In this document: piece after piece, positions 17,184 to 26,162 of the stretch
Numbering within the stretch: position 1 is the first letter of the stretch
Layout of the letters: each line of letters starts with the position of its first letter
Assembly (NCBI RefSeq): GCF_023806485.1
Contig: NZ_JAMSLR010000009.1
Location: 80,790 to 144,789 of the forward strand
DNA: 64,000 nucleotides
Direction of reading: 5' to 3'
Source: Thermalbibacter longus
GTDB taxonomy: Bacteria > Chloroflexota > Chloroflexia > Thermomicrobiales > Thermomicrobiaceae
The notes under the pieces: generated by a model
What the model was told of the DNA's origin: nothing
Seen by the model: the letters and a program-made list of their open reading frames with translations, nothing else
Database searches by the model: none
Translations under genes and position numbers: made by a program

Positions 17184-17693
17184 TTACTCTCCTCCCGCGA
17201 TGCCGGCGGTGGCCGGCGCAGTCTCGCGCATCTTGCGCGCCGCGTACTGGATAGCCTTGACGATGTTGACGTAGCCGGTGCAGCGACACAGGTTCCCTGC
17301 GATCGCCTTGCGGATCTCCTCCTCGCTGGGATCCGGATTCTCCTGGAGCAATGCCACGGCGGTCATTATCATGCCGGGCGTGCAGAAGCCGCACTGGAGG
17401 CCATGCTCCTCCCAAAAGCCCTCCTGCACCGGGTGAAGCTGGCCGTCGCGCTCGAGCCCCTCGACCGTCTGGATCTCGCCGCCGTCGGCCTGCACGGCGA
17501 AGACAGTGCAGGACTTGACCGGGCGACCGTCCCAGAGGACCGTGCAGGCGCCGCAACTGGTCGTGTCGCAGCCGATGTGGGTGCCGGTGAGGTTGAGCAC
17601 GTCGCGGATGAAGTGGACCAGCAGCATCCGCGGCTCTACCTCGGCCTGGTAAGGCTGGCCATTGACCGTGAGCTGGATCGGGACTCTCTCCAT
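17184..17693 (-). CDS. coxS: Carbon monoxide dehydrogenase, small 2Fe-2S subunit
   Basis: This encodes 169 aa from the ATG at 17693 with GAGGGAGGGAA upstream. The plant-type ferredoxin domain has Cys42, Cys47, Cys50 and Cys62 ([12 protein letters not shown] ... SC). The second helical cluster domain has CGFC at 101-104 and CRC at 136-138. These two 2Fe-2S clusters pass electrons from the Mo-Cu site in CoxL to FAD in CoxM. It lies between coxM (17 bp upstream) and coxL (4 bp downstream), clearly one operon. Confidence 0.96.
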   Translation of the reverse strand: MERVPIQLTVNGQPYQAEVEPRMLLVHFIRDVLNLTGTHIGCDTTSCGACTVLWDGRPVKSCTVFAVQADGGEIQTVEGLERDGQLHPVQEGFWEEHGLQCGFCTPGMIMTAVALLQENPDPSEEEIRKAIAGNLCRCTGYVNIVKAIQYAARKMRETAPATAGIAGGE

Positions 17694-17710
17694 CGGATTC
17701 CCTCCCTCTG

Positions 17711-18586
17711 TCAGCTTGCTGCCTGTGCCCGGCTCAGCGCGGCCTCGAGGGCACGGAACGTCATCGTGCGGGCGACCGCACGCTTGTACTCGGCTGGCCC
17801 GCGCAGGTCAGTAGTGGGATCGGCCGCCTTGGCTGCGAGCTCGGCGGCCGCGCGGAAGAGCTCGCCAGACGGCACCTGGCCGAGCAGTGCGTTCTCGGCC
17901 TCCGCGGCGCGCAGCGGCTTGTAGTACACGTTGGTGAGCCCGATACCGGCACCGGCGATCTTGCCAGCCTCGTCGAGGACCAGGAAAACCGCCGCAGCCG
18001 CCACTGCGTAGTCGCCCACCTTGCGCTCGAACTTTACGTATGCTCCGCCGGAACGCGGCGGGGGCGCCGGCACCCGGATCTCGGTGAGGATCTCGTCCGG
18101 GCCGAGCGCCGTGGTGAAGGTGTCGACGAAGAAGTCGTCGATCGGGATGGTCCGCTCGCCGCCCGGCCCGCGGGCAACCACCTCGGCCCGGAGCGCCAGC
18201 ATGGTTGCCGGGTGGTCGTTGGCCGGGTCGCCGTGGGCCAGGTTGCCGCCGATGGTGGCCAGGTTGCGGACCAGCGGGTCGGCGATGACCTCCGCGGTGT
18301 CGGCGATGATCGGGTAGCGCTGGCGGATGAGCGGCGAGCGCTCCAGGGCGACCTCGCGCACCAGCCCGCCGATGGCGAGGATGCCGTTGCGCTCCTCGAT
18401 AGCGTCGAGGCCCGGGACGCGGTTGATGTCGACGATGACGGCAGGCTCGGCGAGGCGGAACTTCATCATCGGGATGAGGCTCTGGCCGCCGCTGAGCACC
18501 TTGGCCTCACCGCCGTACTGCTGGAGCAGCGCGATGGCCTCCTCGATCGATGCCGCCCTGCGATAGCTGAACGGTCCTGGGATCAT
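17711..18586 (-). CDS. coxM: Carbon monoxide dehydrogenase, medium FAD-binding subunit
   Basis: This encodes 291 aa. The ATG at 18586 has a strong GGAGGAGG and starts [10 protein letters not shown], typical of CoxM; the open frame extends further upstream without coding character. The two FAD pyrophosphate-binding motifs are SGGQSLIP (32-39) and [14 protein letters not shown] (111-124). It is the first gene of coxMSL. Its 5' leader contains competing inverted repeats close to the ribosome-binding site. Confidence 0.95.
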   Translation of the reverse strand: MIPGPFSYRRAASIEEAIALLQQYGGEAKVLSGGQSLIPMMKFRLAEPAVIVDINRVPGLDAIEERNGILAIGGLVREVALERSPLIRQRYPIIADTAEVIADPLVRNLATIGGNLAHGDPANDHPATMLALRAEVVARGPGGERTIPIDDFFVDTFTTALGPDEILTEIRVPAPPPRSGGAYVKFERKVGDYAVAAAAVFLVLDEAGKIAGAGIGLTNVYYKPLRAAEAENALLGQVPSGELFRAAAELAAKAADPTTDLRGPAEYKRAVARTMTFRALEAALSRAQAAS

Positions 18587-18611
18587 GGCTCTGACCTCCT
18601 CCCCGGTTTGC

Positions 18612-18697
18612 CGACAACCCTGAGAGGATCGCCTGGGAATAACGCGCCGAGCGCGGCGAGCGTCGCTTGTGGGTCTCCTCGGTTGTCGCGCGTTATT
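18612..18697 (-). promoter_or_regulatory. Candidate structured leader of coxM with mutually exclusive pairings
   Basis: On the minus strand, a 17-nt block AATAACGCGCGACAACC (18681-18697) can pair in two ways. Its 5' half pairs perfectly with GCGCGTTATT (18638-18647, 10 bp). Its 3' half pairs with GGTTGTCG (18612-18619, 8 bp), about 10 nt upstream of the coxM GGAGGAGG. The two pairings cross, so they form either a pseudoknot or alternative states. This is visible in the sequence; a switch function is inference. Confidence 0.5.
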
Positions 18698-18874
18698 TTC
18701 TCTAGGGATAAGTTTACCGAGGTCCGGACTGTCCCAGTACCCTACCAGCGCGGGCTCAGCGTCCACCCGGATGGAGGTCTCCCTCCCTCCATTCGCAGGG
18801 TTGGACCTCGCGAGTGGCCTGGGAGAGCATATCGCCGGGCGAACCGGTAGAATAGCGCCGACAGGAGGCATCGC

Positions 18875-19432
18875 ATGGCCGTGCATGCGCTCAAGCACCG
18901 GTTTACGGTCTCGGAGTACCGCCGGATGGTGGAGGCGGGCATCTTCGGTGAAGATGACCGTGTCGAACTCCTCGAGGGAGAAATCGTCCAGATGAGCCCG
19001 ATCGGCAGCCGACACGCGGCATGCGTGGCTCGGCTTACCACGCTCTTGGCCCGCCTCCACGATCGAGCGATCCCCTGGGTGCAGAACCCCGTCGTGCTGG
19101 GCGAATACTCGGAGCTTCAGCCAGATATCACGCTGCTGCGCTTCCGCGAAGATTTCTATGCCCAGACGCTTCCCGGCCCACACGACGTCCTGCTGCTCAT
19201 CGAAGTCGCTGACAGCTCGGTGGAGTACGACCAGGAAATCAAGGTGCCACTCTATAGTCGCGCGGGAGTGGCCGAGGTCTGGCTGGTGAACCTCGTGCAG
19301 CAGCGGGTAACCGTCTACGGGGCTCCCTCACCCGTGGGCTACCAGGAGGTTCGAGTCGCGACCCCGGGCGAGACGGTGAGCCCCCGCAGCTTCCCAGAGC
19401 TGGAGATCAGCGTCGGCGAGCTGCTGGGCTAA
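18875..19432 (+). CDS. Uma2 family (DUF820) putative restriction-endonuclease-like protein
   Basis: This encodes 185 aa from the ATG at 18875 with AGGAGG upstream. The PD-(D/E)XK-like fold of the family is visible: a start helix (FTVSEYRRMVEAG), RVELLEGEIVQMSP, SELQPDITLLR with the conserved Asp, and LLLIEVADSSVEYDQEIKVPLYSRAGVAEVWLV with the E-x-K catalytic pattern. Uma2 proteins are abundant in Cyanobacteria and Chloroflexota and their role is poorly known. It is divergent from coxM and convergent with the S9 peptidase. Confidence 0.9.
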   Translation: MAVHALKHRFTVSEYRRMVEAGIFGEDDRVELLEGEIVQMSPIGSRHAACVARLTTLLARLHDRAIPWVQNPVVLGEYSELQPDITLLRFREDFYAQTLPGPHDVLLLIEVADSSVEYDQEIKVPLYSRAGVAEVWLVNLVQQRVTVYGAPSPVGYQEVRVATPGETVSPRSFPELEISVGELLG

Positions 19433-19461
19433 CCTCGCGACGGCATCGGGCGGCGACGCGG

Positions 19462-19486
19462 CGCGGGCGGGTAAGGCCCGCCCGCG
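19462..19486. terminator. Bidirectional terminator between Uma2 and S9 peptidase
   Basis: CGCGGGCGGG at 19462-19471 pairs perfectly with CCCGCCCGCG at 19477-19486 around a 5-nt loop. On the plus strand it is followed by TGTCCTCTT. It lies between convergent genes. Confidence 0.7.
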
Positions 19487-19493
19487 TGTCCTC

Positions 19494-21406
19494 TTAGAGG
19501 CTGAGGTGCTGGCTGAACCAGCCGAGGATGCGCTCCAGGAGATCGCGCTGGTGGTTCCGCTCCTCGAAGCCATGACCCTCGCGTGGATAGGTCACGAGCT
19601 GGCACTCGACCCCGAGCGCCCGCAACGCCTGGTACATCTGGATGCTCTCGCTGGCCGCGACGCGCCGGTCGTCCTCGCCGTGGACGATCAGTAACGGCGT
19701 ACGGACGCTGCGCGCGTAGCGGATCGGCGAGCGGTCCCAGTACGGTTCCGGGTCCTCGTAGGGCGAGCGCTCGAAGTACGAGAGGTTCGCGCTCGGGATG
19801 TCGCCCAGGCTGTTGTCGCTGATCAGGTTGCAGAGGCCAGCGCCCATCACGGCAGCCTTGAAGCGGTCGGTCTGGGTGATCGTCCAGGCCGTCATGTAAC
19901 CGCCCCAGCTCCAACCGCACACGCCGAGGCGGTTGGGGTCGGCGATGCCGCGCGCGATCAGCGCGTCCACGCCGGCCATCAGATCGCGAAACTCGCCGCC
20001 GGCCACGTCGCCGAAGATCGCGTTGGCCCAGGCGGGACCGCGCCCGGTGCTACCCCGCGGGTTCGGGAGCAGGACGGCGCAGCCGAGACGAGCCAGGGGC
20101 TGCGCCCAGTCGTGCCAGGAGCCGAGGAACTCGTTCGACCACAGGCTCGTCGGGCCGCCGTGGATCTGCACGATGAGCGGGATGCGCTCTCCCTCCCGGT
20201 AGCTCGTCGGGAGGACGAGCAGGCCCTGGACGATGACGCCCGGGTCACTCTCCCACTCGATGACGCGGCTGCGATCCCTGAGAGTGCTGTCCGTGCTCGT
20301 GCCGGCATCCTAAGGGATATGTCGTCCGGAGCAGCCCTCCAGGCCACCACCTCCGGAGCGTGTCCGGCGTCCGACCACACGCCAGCCAGCCGATCTCCTC
20401 CCGCGCTCGCCGTCACCGCCCCGTGAAACGTCCCGGCTGGGCCAGCCGGCAACAGGCTCTCTCGTCGCCCGTCCCAGCCTATCCGGTAGACCGTGGCCTC
20501 CAACCCTTCGAAGGCCACAGCCAGCAGCGCTCGCCCACCCTCTAGCGGGCGCATCGCTTCGATCGTCCCCGGATAGTCGGAGGTCAAGCAGATCGCGTCA
20601 CCCCCATCGACAGGCCGCGCGAAGACATACTCCCCGTGCACCACTCGGCCTGCCGGCGCCCGGTAGGCCAGCCATTCGCCGTCTGCTGACCAGACCAGGT
20701 CTTCCGCCAGCCCGGTCAGGCGAAAGACCGGTTGTGGCTCGCCACCGTCGCGGTGGAGGATCGCGACCTCCGTTTCCCGGAAGATGTCATCTATCTTCGG
20801 GGTGGGACTGGTGTTGATGGCCAGCCGGCTACTATCCGGAGCCCAGGCGTAACCCCGTACCTGCCGGTCGGGCGGCGAGATCGCCTTGCCCTGACCTGTC
20901 TCCGGATCGATGACCCACAGCCGCTGGTACTTGTAGTCGGTATCCCAGACGCGCTGGTCTTCCTTCGCCTCTCGTCGCCGCTTCTCCTCCTCCGTCTCGG
21001 GATCGGTCATCAGCACGGCGAGCCAACGGCCATCGGGCGACCACGAGAGCATGGCCAGCTCACCCTGCTGGTCGAAAACGCGCACCGCCTCGCCGCCGTC
21101 GCGCGGTATGACGTATACGCTCAGCTTGCCCCGCTCGGCGCGGTCGGACAGAAAGGCAAGACGGCTCCCGTCCGGTGACCAGCGCGGGCACTCGTCCTGC
21201 CACAGCCCGCTCGTGAACTGCCGTGGCTCACCCTCGCTGAACGGCACGACCCAGATCGCCGACTCCCAGTGTTCACCGCTCCGGCTAACTGGGCGGAGCA
21301 CGAACGCGATCAGCGCGCCGTCCGGCGACACCTGCGCGTCCGACGGCCGCCGATAGCTCACCCACCGCTCGACCTCGAAGCGCCGCGCAGTCGTGTCCGA
21401 GTCCAT
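19494..21406 (-). pseudogene. S9 family prolyl oligopeptidase (acylaminoacyl-peptidase-like), frameshifted
   Basis: The N-terminal part (from ATG 21406) encodes WD-like beta-propeller repeats with WSPDGSRLAFLSDR and SWSPDGRWLAVL. The C-terminal alpha/beta hydrolase has Ser in GWSWGGYMT, Asp in HGEDDRRV and His in REGHGFEERN. The two halves lie in different frames. The first frame stops making sense after WRAAPDDISLR. The second frame opens after a TAG near 20312 and reads DRSRVIEWESD, then LIVQIHGGP. The break is therefore near 20300-20315 and needs one base to be restored. This could be a real inactivating mutation or a sequencing error. No slippery heptamer is seen. The intact protein would be about 638 aa. 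Confidence 0.85.
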
Positions 21407-21521
21407 GTCCTCCCCTTCCCGACTCATTGTCGCCATTCTCTACGGCTAGGTACCTCTGGCCAGTCGGTTTGCCGCCACGCTGCTGCCGGAGCCAGATCTC
21501 ACGAGCTGGTCAGGAGCTCTC

Positions 21522-22139
21522 TCAGAGGCTCTCCTCGAGAAGCGCCTGATAGTCCACCCAGGTGTCGACATCCCTGGGATATGGCGCATCCACGTCGACC
21601 ACCAGCGCCGAACCCAGGAGCCGATCTACCAGCTTCCAGGCCGCCTTGTCCCCCCGCAGAGCCGCCAGCTCGCCGAACAGCTCCCGCCCGAACAGCAGCG
21701 GGTGCCCCAGATCACCCCGGTAGCGCACGAGGGCGAGGGGTGCCCTCCGCTCCAGCCAGGCAGCCCCTAGCCGGTCGATGACCGTCGCTGAGATCCCAGG
21801 CTGGTCGCCGAGGACGACCATCACTGCCTCGGCGCGCGCCGCCACCGCGTCCAGACCGGCGCGGTAGGAGGCGCTGCAGCCGTCGCTCGGCTGCTCGCTG
21901 ACCGCCAGCCACGCGCGTCCCCAGTCGCGCTCCCTTGCCCAGCTTGCGAGCGCCGGATTGAGCACGACGACCACCTGATCCAGCAGGGCAGCGCGGCAGA
22001 CCTCTGCGACTACCCACTCGAGGAGCGTCCTGCCCCGGTAGGGCAGGAGCTGCTTGGGCTGGCCCATCCGCTCCGACCGGCCTCCGGCCAGCACCAGCCC
22101 GGCGATCGATGTCCGCCCCGGCGCCGCTCCCCGCGTCAC
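21522..22139 (-). CDS. MocA-like molybdopterin cytidylyltransferase (MobA-like NTP transferase)
   Basis: This encodes 205 aa from a GTG at 22139 that overlaps the TGA of the upstream response regulator (GTGA), so translation is coupled. The nucleotidyltransferase signature is clear: GLVLAGGRSERMGQPKQLLPYRGRTLLEW at the N-terminus and VVLGDQPGIS in the middle. MocA adds CMP to molybdopterin, making the dinucleotide cofactor used by xanthine-oxidase-family enzymes. CO dehydrogenase uses exactly this cofactor, so the cox enzyme 3 kb away is a natural client (inference). Confusion with MobA is possible, but the PKQLLPYRG segment is more MocA-like. Confidence 0.87.
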   Translation of the reverse strand: MTRGAAPGRTSIAGLVLAGGRSERMGQPKQLLPYRGRTLLEWVVAEVCRAALLDQVVVVLNPALASWARERDWGRAWLAVSEQPSDGCSASYRAGLDAVAARAEAVMVVLGDQPGISATVIDRLGAAWLERRAPLALVRYRGDLGHPLLFGRELFGELAALRGDKAAWKLVDRLLGSALVVDVDAPYPRDVDTWVDYQALLEESL

Positions 22140-22783
22140 AGCCAGCCCTTCCGGTTGGCGATCATCACCGCCTCGAGCCGGTTACGGGCACCCAACCGTC
22201 GCAGCACCTCCTGCACATAGCCTTTGACAGTGTTCTCGCTCAGGAAGAGCCGCTCGGCTATCTCACGGTTGGACAGCCCCTGGGCCATCAGCCGCAGTAC
22301 CGAGAACTGGTGCGGCGTCAACGGGTGCTTGGGCGGCTGATCCCCCTGCCGCAGCCGCTCCAGCACCACCGTCGCCACTCGCGGGTCGATCACCGCCTCA
22401 CCCCGAGCGACCGCTTTGAGGCTCTGCTTCAGGTCGAAGTGCACGATGTCCTTGAGCACGTAGCCCCGGGCACCGGCCAGTAGGCAGCGGTAGACCAGCT
22501 CCTCCTCACCGAAGGCGCTCAGCACGAGCACCTTGACCTCGGGCGCGCGCTCGGCCAAGAGCCGACACACGTCATCGCCGTGCATCGATGGTAGGCGGAC
22601 ATCGAGCAAGACCACGTCCGGCCGCACGGCGTCCACCATCGCCACCCCGCTCGGCCCGTCATCGGCCTCGCCCACGACCACGAAGTCTGGATCACCGTCG
22701 AGAATATGCTTCAGCCCCGTGCGGACGATCTCATGGTCATCGATCATCGCCACGCGCAGAGGCGTGACCACAGCGCGCGCCAC
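22136..22783 (-). CDS. NarL/LuxR-family response regulator
   Basis: This encodes 215 aa, starting at GTG 22783 with GGAGGTGA upstream. The receiver domain has the acidic pair DD at 15-16, phospho-acceptor Asp61 (VVLLDVRLP) and the conserved Lys in GYVLKD. The C-terminal LuxR-type HTH starts at LTPHQFSVLRLMAQGLSNREIA and ends in ENTVKGYVQEVLRRLGARNR. Its cognate kinase lies 3 bp upstream, and the molybdopterin cytidylyltransferase overlaps its stop codon. Target genes are unknown. Confidence 0.95.
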   Translation of the reverse strand: MARAVVTPLRVAMIDDHEIVRTGLKHILDGDPDFVVVGEADDGPSGVAMVDAVRPDVVLLDVRLPSMHGDDVCRLLAERAPEVKVLVLSAFGEEELVYRCLLAGARGYVLKDIVHFDLKQSLKAVARGEAVIDPRVATVVLERLRQGDQPPKHPLTPHQFSVLRLMAQGLSNREIAERLFLSENTVKGYVQEVLRRLGARNRLEAVMIANRKGWL

Positions 22784-22786
22784 GTC

Positions 22787-24031
22787 TCACCTCCGCGGCT
22801 CAGCCGGGATCACGGCACGGAGAACCACACCACCGTCCTCGCCGTTCTGCAGGTGGAGCTGCCCGCCGAGCGCCGCCACCCGCCGCTGCATCGAGCGCAG
22901 GCCCAGGTGCCCCGGCCGGTGCAGCGTCCACTCGAGCAGGCTTGCCGGGATACCCCGGCCGTTGTCCTGCACCACCAGCGTCACCGCCTTCGGGCTGTAC
23001 TGCAAGCTCACGATCGCGAGATCTGCCCCCGCGTGCCGCCGCACGTTGGCCAGCGCCTCCGCCACGATCCGCAGAACGGTCTCCTCCGCTTCGTGCGCGA
23101 GGCGACGCGGCCGGCCATCGACGACGAGGTCGACCTGGAGATCCGGCCCCTGGAAGGACTCGACCAGCTCGCGCAGCTCGTGGACGAGCTCCCGTCCGGC
23201 CGGTGGTTCGGCCGCCAGGTCGTAGACCGCCCGGCGGATCTCGGCCGCGCCGCGCGCTGCCAGGTCGCGGATGCGGCCGAGCGATGCGGCCAGCTCCGGC
23301 GGGATTCCGTCCCGCTCCAAACACCAGGTGGCCTCGATGCCGATGCTGAAGATGATCTGCGCCACCCGGTCGTGCAGCTCCTCGGCGATCCGGTTCCGCT
23401 CCTGGTGAATCAGCGCCTCAACCTGGGCCGCGTTCAGCCGGGCATGCAGGGACTGAAGATCGGCGATCATCTGCCGCTGCTGCTCGTAGAGTCGCGCGTT
23501 CGCGATCGCCACGGCTACTTGATTGGCGAAGGTGCTGAGCAGCCGCTCGTGGCCGGCGTCGTAGCCGTCGGGACGGTTCGCCACCCCGATCATCCCGATC
23601 GTCTCGTCGCGCACCTTGAGGGGCACGCCCAAGAACGTGCGCACTGGCGGGTGCCCGCGCGGTGAGCCGATATGCAGGGGGTCGTTGAGCACATCGTTCG
23701 ACAGGTTGGAGCGCCCCTCGAGGATGACCACCCCGAAGATCGTGCGACGGATCGGGATCTTGCGGAAGCGTTCGTAGAACCCGGGCCGATCGGGGACGAA
23801 GCCGCGGATAGCCGCTACGTCCATCGTGTCCGGCCCGTCGACCAGCCCGATAAAGCCGAAGGCTGACGTGGTCAGGGCAAGGCAGTACTCGAGCGCCCGA
23901 TCCATCACCTGGCTCAGCTCGCGCAGCCCGGCGATCTCGACCGAGATCGCGTACAGCGATTCGAGCTGAGCCTGCCAGCCGTCGGCGTCGACGGTCGGAT
24001 GAGGCAGCGAATCTGGCAGACGGTACACCAC
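22787..24031 (-). CDS. GAF-domain sensor histidine kinase (HisKA_3, NarL-partner type)
   Basis: This encodes 414 aa from a GTG at 24031 (tandem GTG-GTG preceded by GAGGAGAG); longer upstream frame lacks coding character. A GAF domain spans about residues 28-180 (FGFIGLVDGPDTMDVAAIRG, TFLGVPLKVRDETIGMIGVAN). A coiled linker then leads to the HisKA_3 dimerisation helix with phospho-acceptor His220 (IAEELHDRVAQ). The HATPase domain follows with ETVLRIVAEALANVRRHA and DNGRGIP. There is no membrane segment, so it senses a cytoplasmic ligand or redox state. It forms an operon with the response regulator and MocA-like gene. Confidence 0.94.
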   Translation of the reverse strand: MVYRLPDSLPHPTVDADGWQAQLESLYAISVEIAGLRELSQVMDRALEYCLALTTSAFGFIGLVDGPDTMDVAAIRGFVPDRPGFYERFRKIPIRRTIFGVVILEGRSNLSNDVLNDPLHIGSPRGHPPVRTFLGVPLKVRDETIGMIGVANRPDGYDAGHERLLSTFANQVAVAIANARLYEQQRQMIADLQSLHARLNAAQVEALIHQERNRIAEELHDRVAQIIFSIGIEATWCLERDGIPPELAASLGRIRDLAARGAAEIRRAVYDLAAEPPAGRELVHELRELVESFQGPDLQVDLVVDGRPRRLAHEAEETVLRIVAEALANVRRHAGADLAIVSLQYSPKAVTLVVQDNGRGIPASLLEWTLHRPGHLGLRSMQRRVAALGGQLHLQNGEDGGVVLRAVIPAEPRR

Positions 24032-24301
24032 GACCGCTCTCTCCTCACGCGCGACGGAGACAGTGTAGCATCGCCTGCGTACCTTCCGCGAGTACATAGG
24101 CTGTCTCCCTGGACACCAGCCGAGGCCAGGGATGAGCTGCCTCCCCGAGTGCGTGGACTCGATAGGTGTAACGCCGTTCGCCCGCCTCCAGCCCGCGCAT
24201 GCCGACTCGAGGGCGTCCGGGCCAACCGGCCATCCCGCTTCGCAGTCCCGGCAGCGCGTGCTACTCTTCCCTCGACATCGGATCGCGCGAGGGAGGACAG
24301 C

Positions 24302-25633
24302 ATGGTGATCGGCAAGCTCGCCGACCGGCTGGTCGCCGAGGGCTACGCCCACCTCTGGATCTGCTACACCGACTACAACGGCCGTCTCGCCGGGCGTAGC
24401 ATCCCGCGCTCCCGCTTCGCCCACGTGGCCGAGCGAGGCACCAACTTCGCCAAAGCCAACTTCAACTTCACCATCCTCGACCAACAGGTGCCGGATCCCC
24501 GCTTCACCGCCGACACCGGCGACGTGCTCGCTATCCCCGACTCCGAGGCCGTCTACCCGCTGCCCTTCCACCCGGGCACCGCGCTCTCTTTTGCCATGCT
24601 GCACGAGGAGGATGGGTCGCTCTGGGACGGCTGCCCCCGTGCTGCACTGCAGCGAGCAGTCGCCGCGCTGGCTGAGGCCGGGCTCAGCGCCCGCATCGGG
24701 CTGGAGCCAGAGTTCTACCTGTTCGAGGACGAGGACCTTACCCCCGCGACGCGGGCCGGGATGTACACCATCGCCGGGCTCGACGCCCAGGCCGCCTTCA
24801 TCGAGCAGCTCACCCAGCATCTGGTCGAGATGGATATTACCCTAGAGCAGATCGGAAAGGAGTACGGGCCAGGCCAGTACGAGGCGACGGCCACCCCGGC
24901 CGACCCGGTGACTGCGGTCGACCGCTACCTGGTCTTTCGACTGGCGGTGCGCTCCATCGCCCGCGCGCACGGCCTGCGCGCGTCGTTCATGCCTAAGCCA
25001 GACGCTACCCTTGCTGGCTGCGGGCTGCATGTGCACGTGAGCCTGCGCGACCTCGCGACCGGTGCCGACCGCACCGCCGACCCCGACCACCCCAGCGGGC
25101 TCTCGGCCGAGGCGCGCTCCTTCCTGGCGGGCTGGCTCCAGCACGCCGACGCCCTGACAGGCCTCGGCGCTCCGACCGCGAATTCGGCCAAGCGGCTCCA
25201 GCCGGCCTCCTGGGCGCCGGCGCACGTCTGCTGGGGGATCGGGAACCGGGCGGCCCTCGTGCGCGTGCCAGGCCTCGGTGCTCGTGCCCGCCTGGAGTTC
25301 CGCTCCGGCGATAACACCTGTAACCCGTACCTCTACGTCGCTGGCCTCATCTGGGCCGGGCTGGACGGGTTGCGCCGCGGGCTCGACCCCGGCCCACCGG
25401 CCGAGGCCGATGTCGGCCGCCTGCCAGCCACCGAGCTGGCCGCCCGCGGCGTCCGGTTCCTGCCGCGGAGCACCGAGGCAGCCCTGGACGCCCTGGACGC
25501 CGACACGGCACTGGCAGAAGGGCTCGGGCCGCTCCTGCACCAGGAGTTCCTCCGGGTCAAGCGCGCCGAACTAGCGATGTACCGGATCCAGGTCACCCCC
25601 TGGGAGCGCGCGGCCTACTTCGAAGCGCCGTGA
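24302..25633 (+). CDS. Glutamine-synthetase-family ligase (GlnA3/PuuA-like)
   Basis: This encodes 443 aa from the ATG at 24302, with GGGAGGAC upstream. Glutamine synthetase catalytic segments are present: IGLEPEFYLFEDED, GKEYGPGQYEAT, CGLHVHVSLRDL and LEFRSGDNTCNPYLY. The protein lacks the long N-terminal beta-grasp features and the adenylylation-loop tyrosine context of housekeeping GlnA. Such proteins often glutamylate amines or polyamines rather than ammonia. It stands alone here, so the amine substrate is unknown. Confidence 0.85.
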   Translation: MVIGKLADRLVAEGYAHLWICYTDYNGRLAGRSIPRSRFAHVAERGTNFAKANFNFTILDQQVPDPRFTADTGDVLAIPDSEAVYPLPFHPGTALSFAMLHEEDGSLWDGCPRAALQRAVAALAEAGLSARIGLEPEFYLFEDEDLTPATRAGMYTIAGLDAQAAFIEQLTQHLVEMDITLEQIGKEYGPGQYEATATPADPVTAVDRYLVFRLAVRSIARAHGLRASFMPKPDATLAGCGLHVHVSLRDLATGADRTADPDHPSGLSAEARSFLAGWLQHADALTGLGAPTANSAKRLQPASWAPAHVCWGIGNRAALVRVPGLGARARLEFRSGDNTCNPYLYVAGLIWAGLDGLRRGLDPGPPAEADVGRLPATELAARGVRFLPRSTEAALDALDADTALAEGLGPLLHQEFLRVKRAELAMYRIQVTPWERAAYFEAP

Positions 25634-25742
25634 GCCTTTCCCCGTCGGAATCCCCAACCCTACGAGAATCACCCCAGCACGAGGCATAGGGCTTCGCCGC
25701 GCGCCCGGCCGGCTGAGAGGCGTCCGACCGATCGCGGGGCGA

Positions 25743-26162
25743 TCACGGCATCGACGGTCTCGCCGAGCGCAGAGCCCGTACACGCAACAGTAGCGCCGAC
25801 ACGAGCAGCCCGATCCCGAAGACGCTGAGGAGCGGCTGGAGCGGCTGCAGGTACGCAAGCGCGCCGCTCGTCCCCAGCAGGAGTAGCGCGAGCTTGTTGC
25901 ATGTGGGGCAGGCAATGCCGAACAGCGTGAGCATGCTCCCGGCGAGCGTGCGCCGCTCAGCCGTGGGACAGGCTGCCGGATAGGCATAGGTGGCCGCCAG
26001 AAGGCCGCTGAGCGCGACCACTACTACGAGCGCCAGGTAATCCAGCGGCCGTGGTGGCACCATCCGGGTGAACAGCGGGTTCGGCAACAGATCGGTCGGC
26101 ACACCCAGGACGAGGAGACTCACCCCTGCCCCAGCCAAACCGTAGAGAATGTGCCGGCTCAT
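25743..26162 (-). CDS. Small four-helix membrane protein with a CPTCNK motif
   Basis: This encodes 139 aa from the ATG at 26162 (GGGAGG upstream). Four hydrophobic segments are predicted by eye: LYGLAGAGVSLLVLGVP, LDYLALVVVVALSGLLAATYAY, the Cys-containing LTLFGIACPTCNKLALLLLG, and PLLSVFGIGLLVSALLL. The CPTCNK pair sits inside or at the edge of a membrane helix and could form a disulfide or bind a metal. One further Cys (YPAACPT) lies in the loop before it. It is convergent with the GS-like gene and divergent from the MFS gene. I do not recognise the family. Confidence 0.75.
   Translation of the reverse strand: MSRHILYGLAGAGVSLLVLGVPTDLLPNPLFTRMVPPRPLDYLALVVVVALSGLLAATYAYPAACPTAERRTLAGSMLTLFGIACPTCNKLALLLLGTSGALAYLQPLQPLLSVFGIGLLVSALLLRVRALRSARPSMP

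Noticed and set aside
16055..17254. 399-codon open frame antisense to coxL
   Set aside because: A shadow of coxL codon bias, with no motif and no ribosome-binding site; coxL is unambiguous.
20295..20320. Programmed ribosomal frameshift in the S9 peptidase
   Set aside because: No slippery heptamer, pseudoknot or Shine-Dalgarno stimulator is visible at the junction. The gene is listed as broken, with sequencing error as an alternative.
25571..25987. 138-codon minus-strand frame overlapping the small membrane protein
   Set aside because: Ser/Arg/Cys-rich product; the alternative frame at 25743-26162 has clear membrane helices and a ribosome-binding site.
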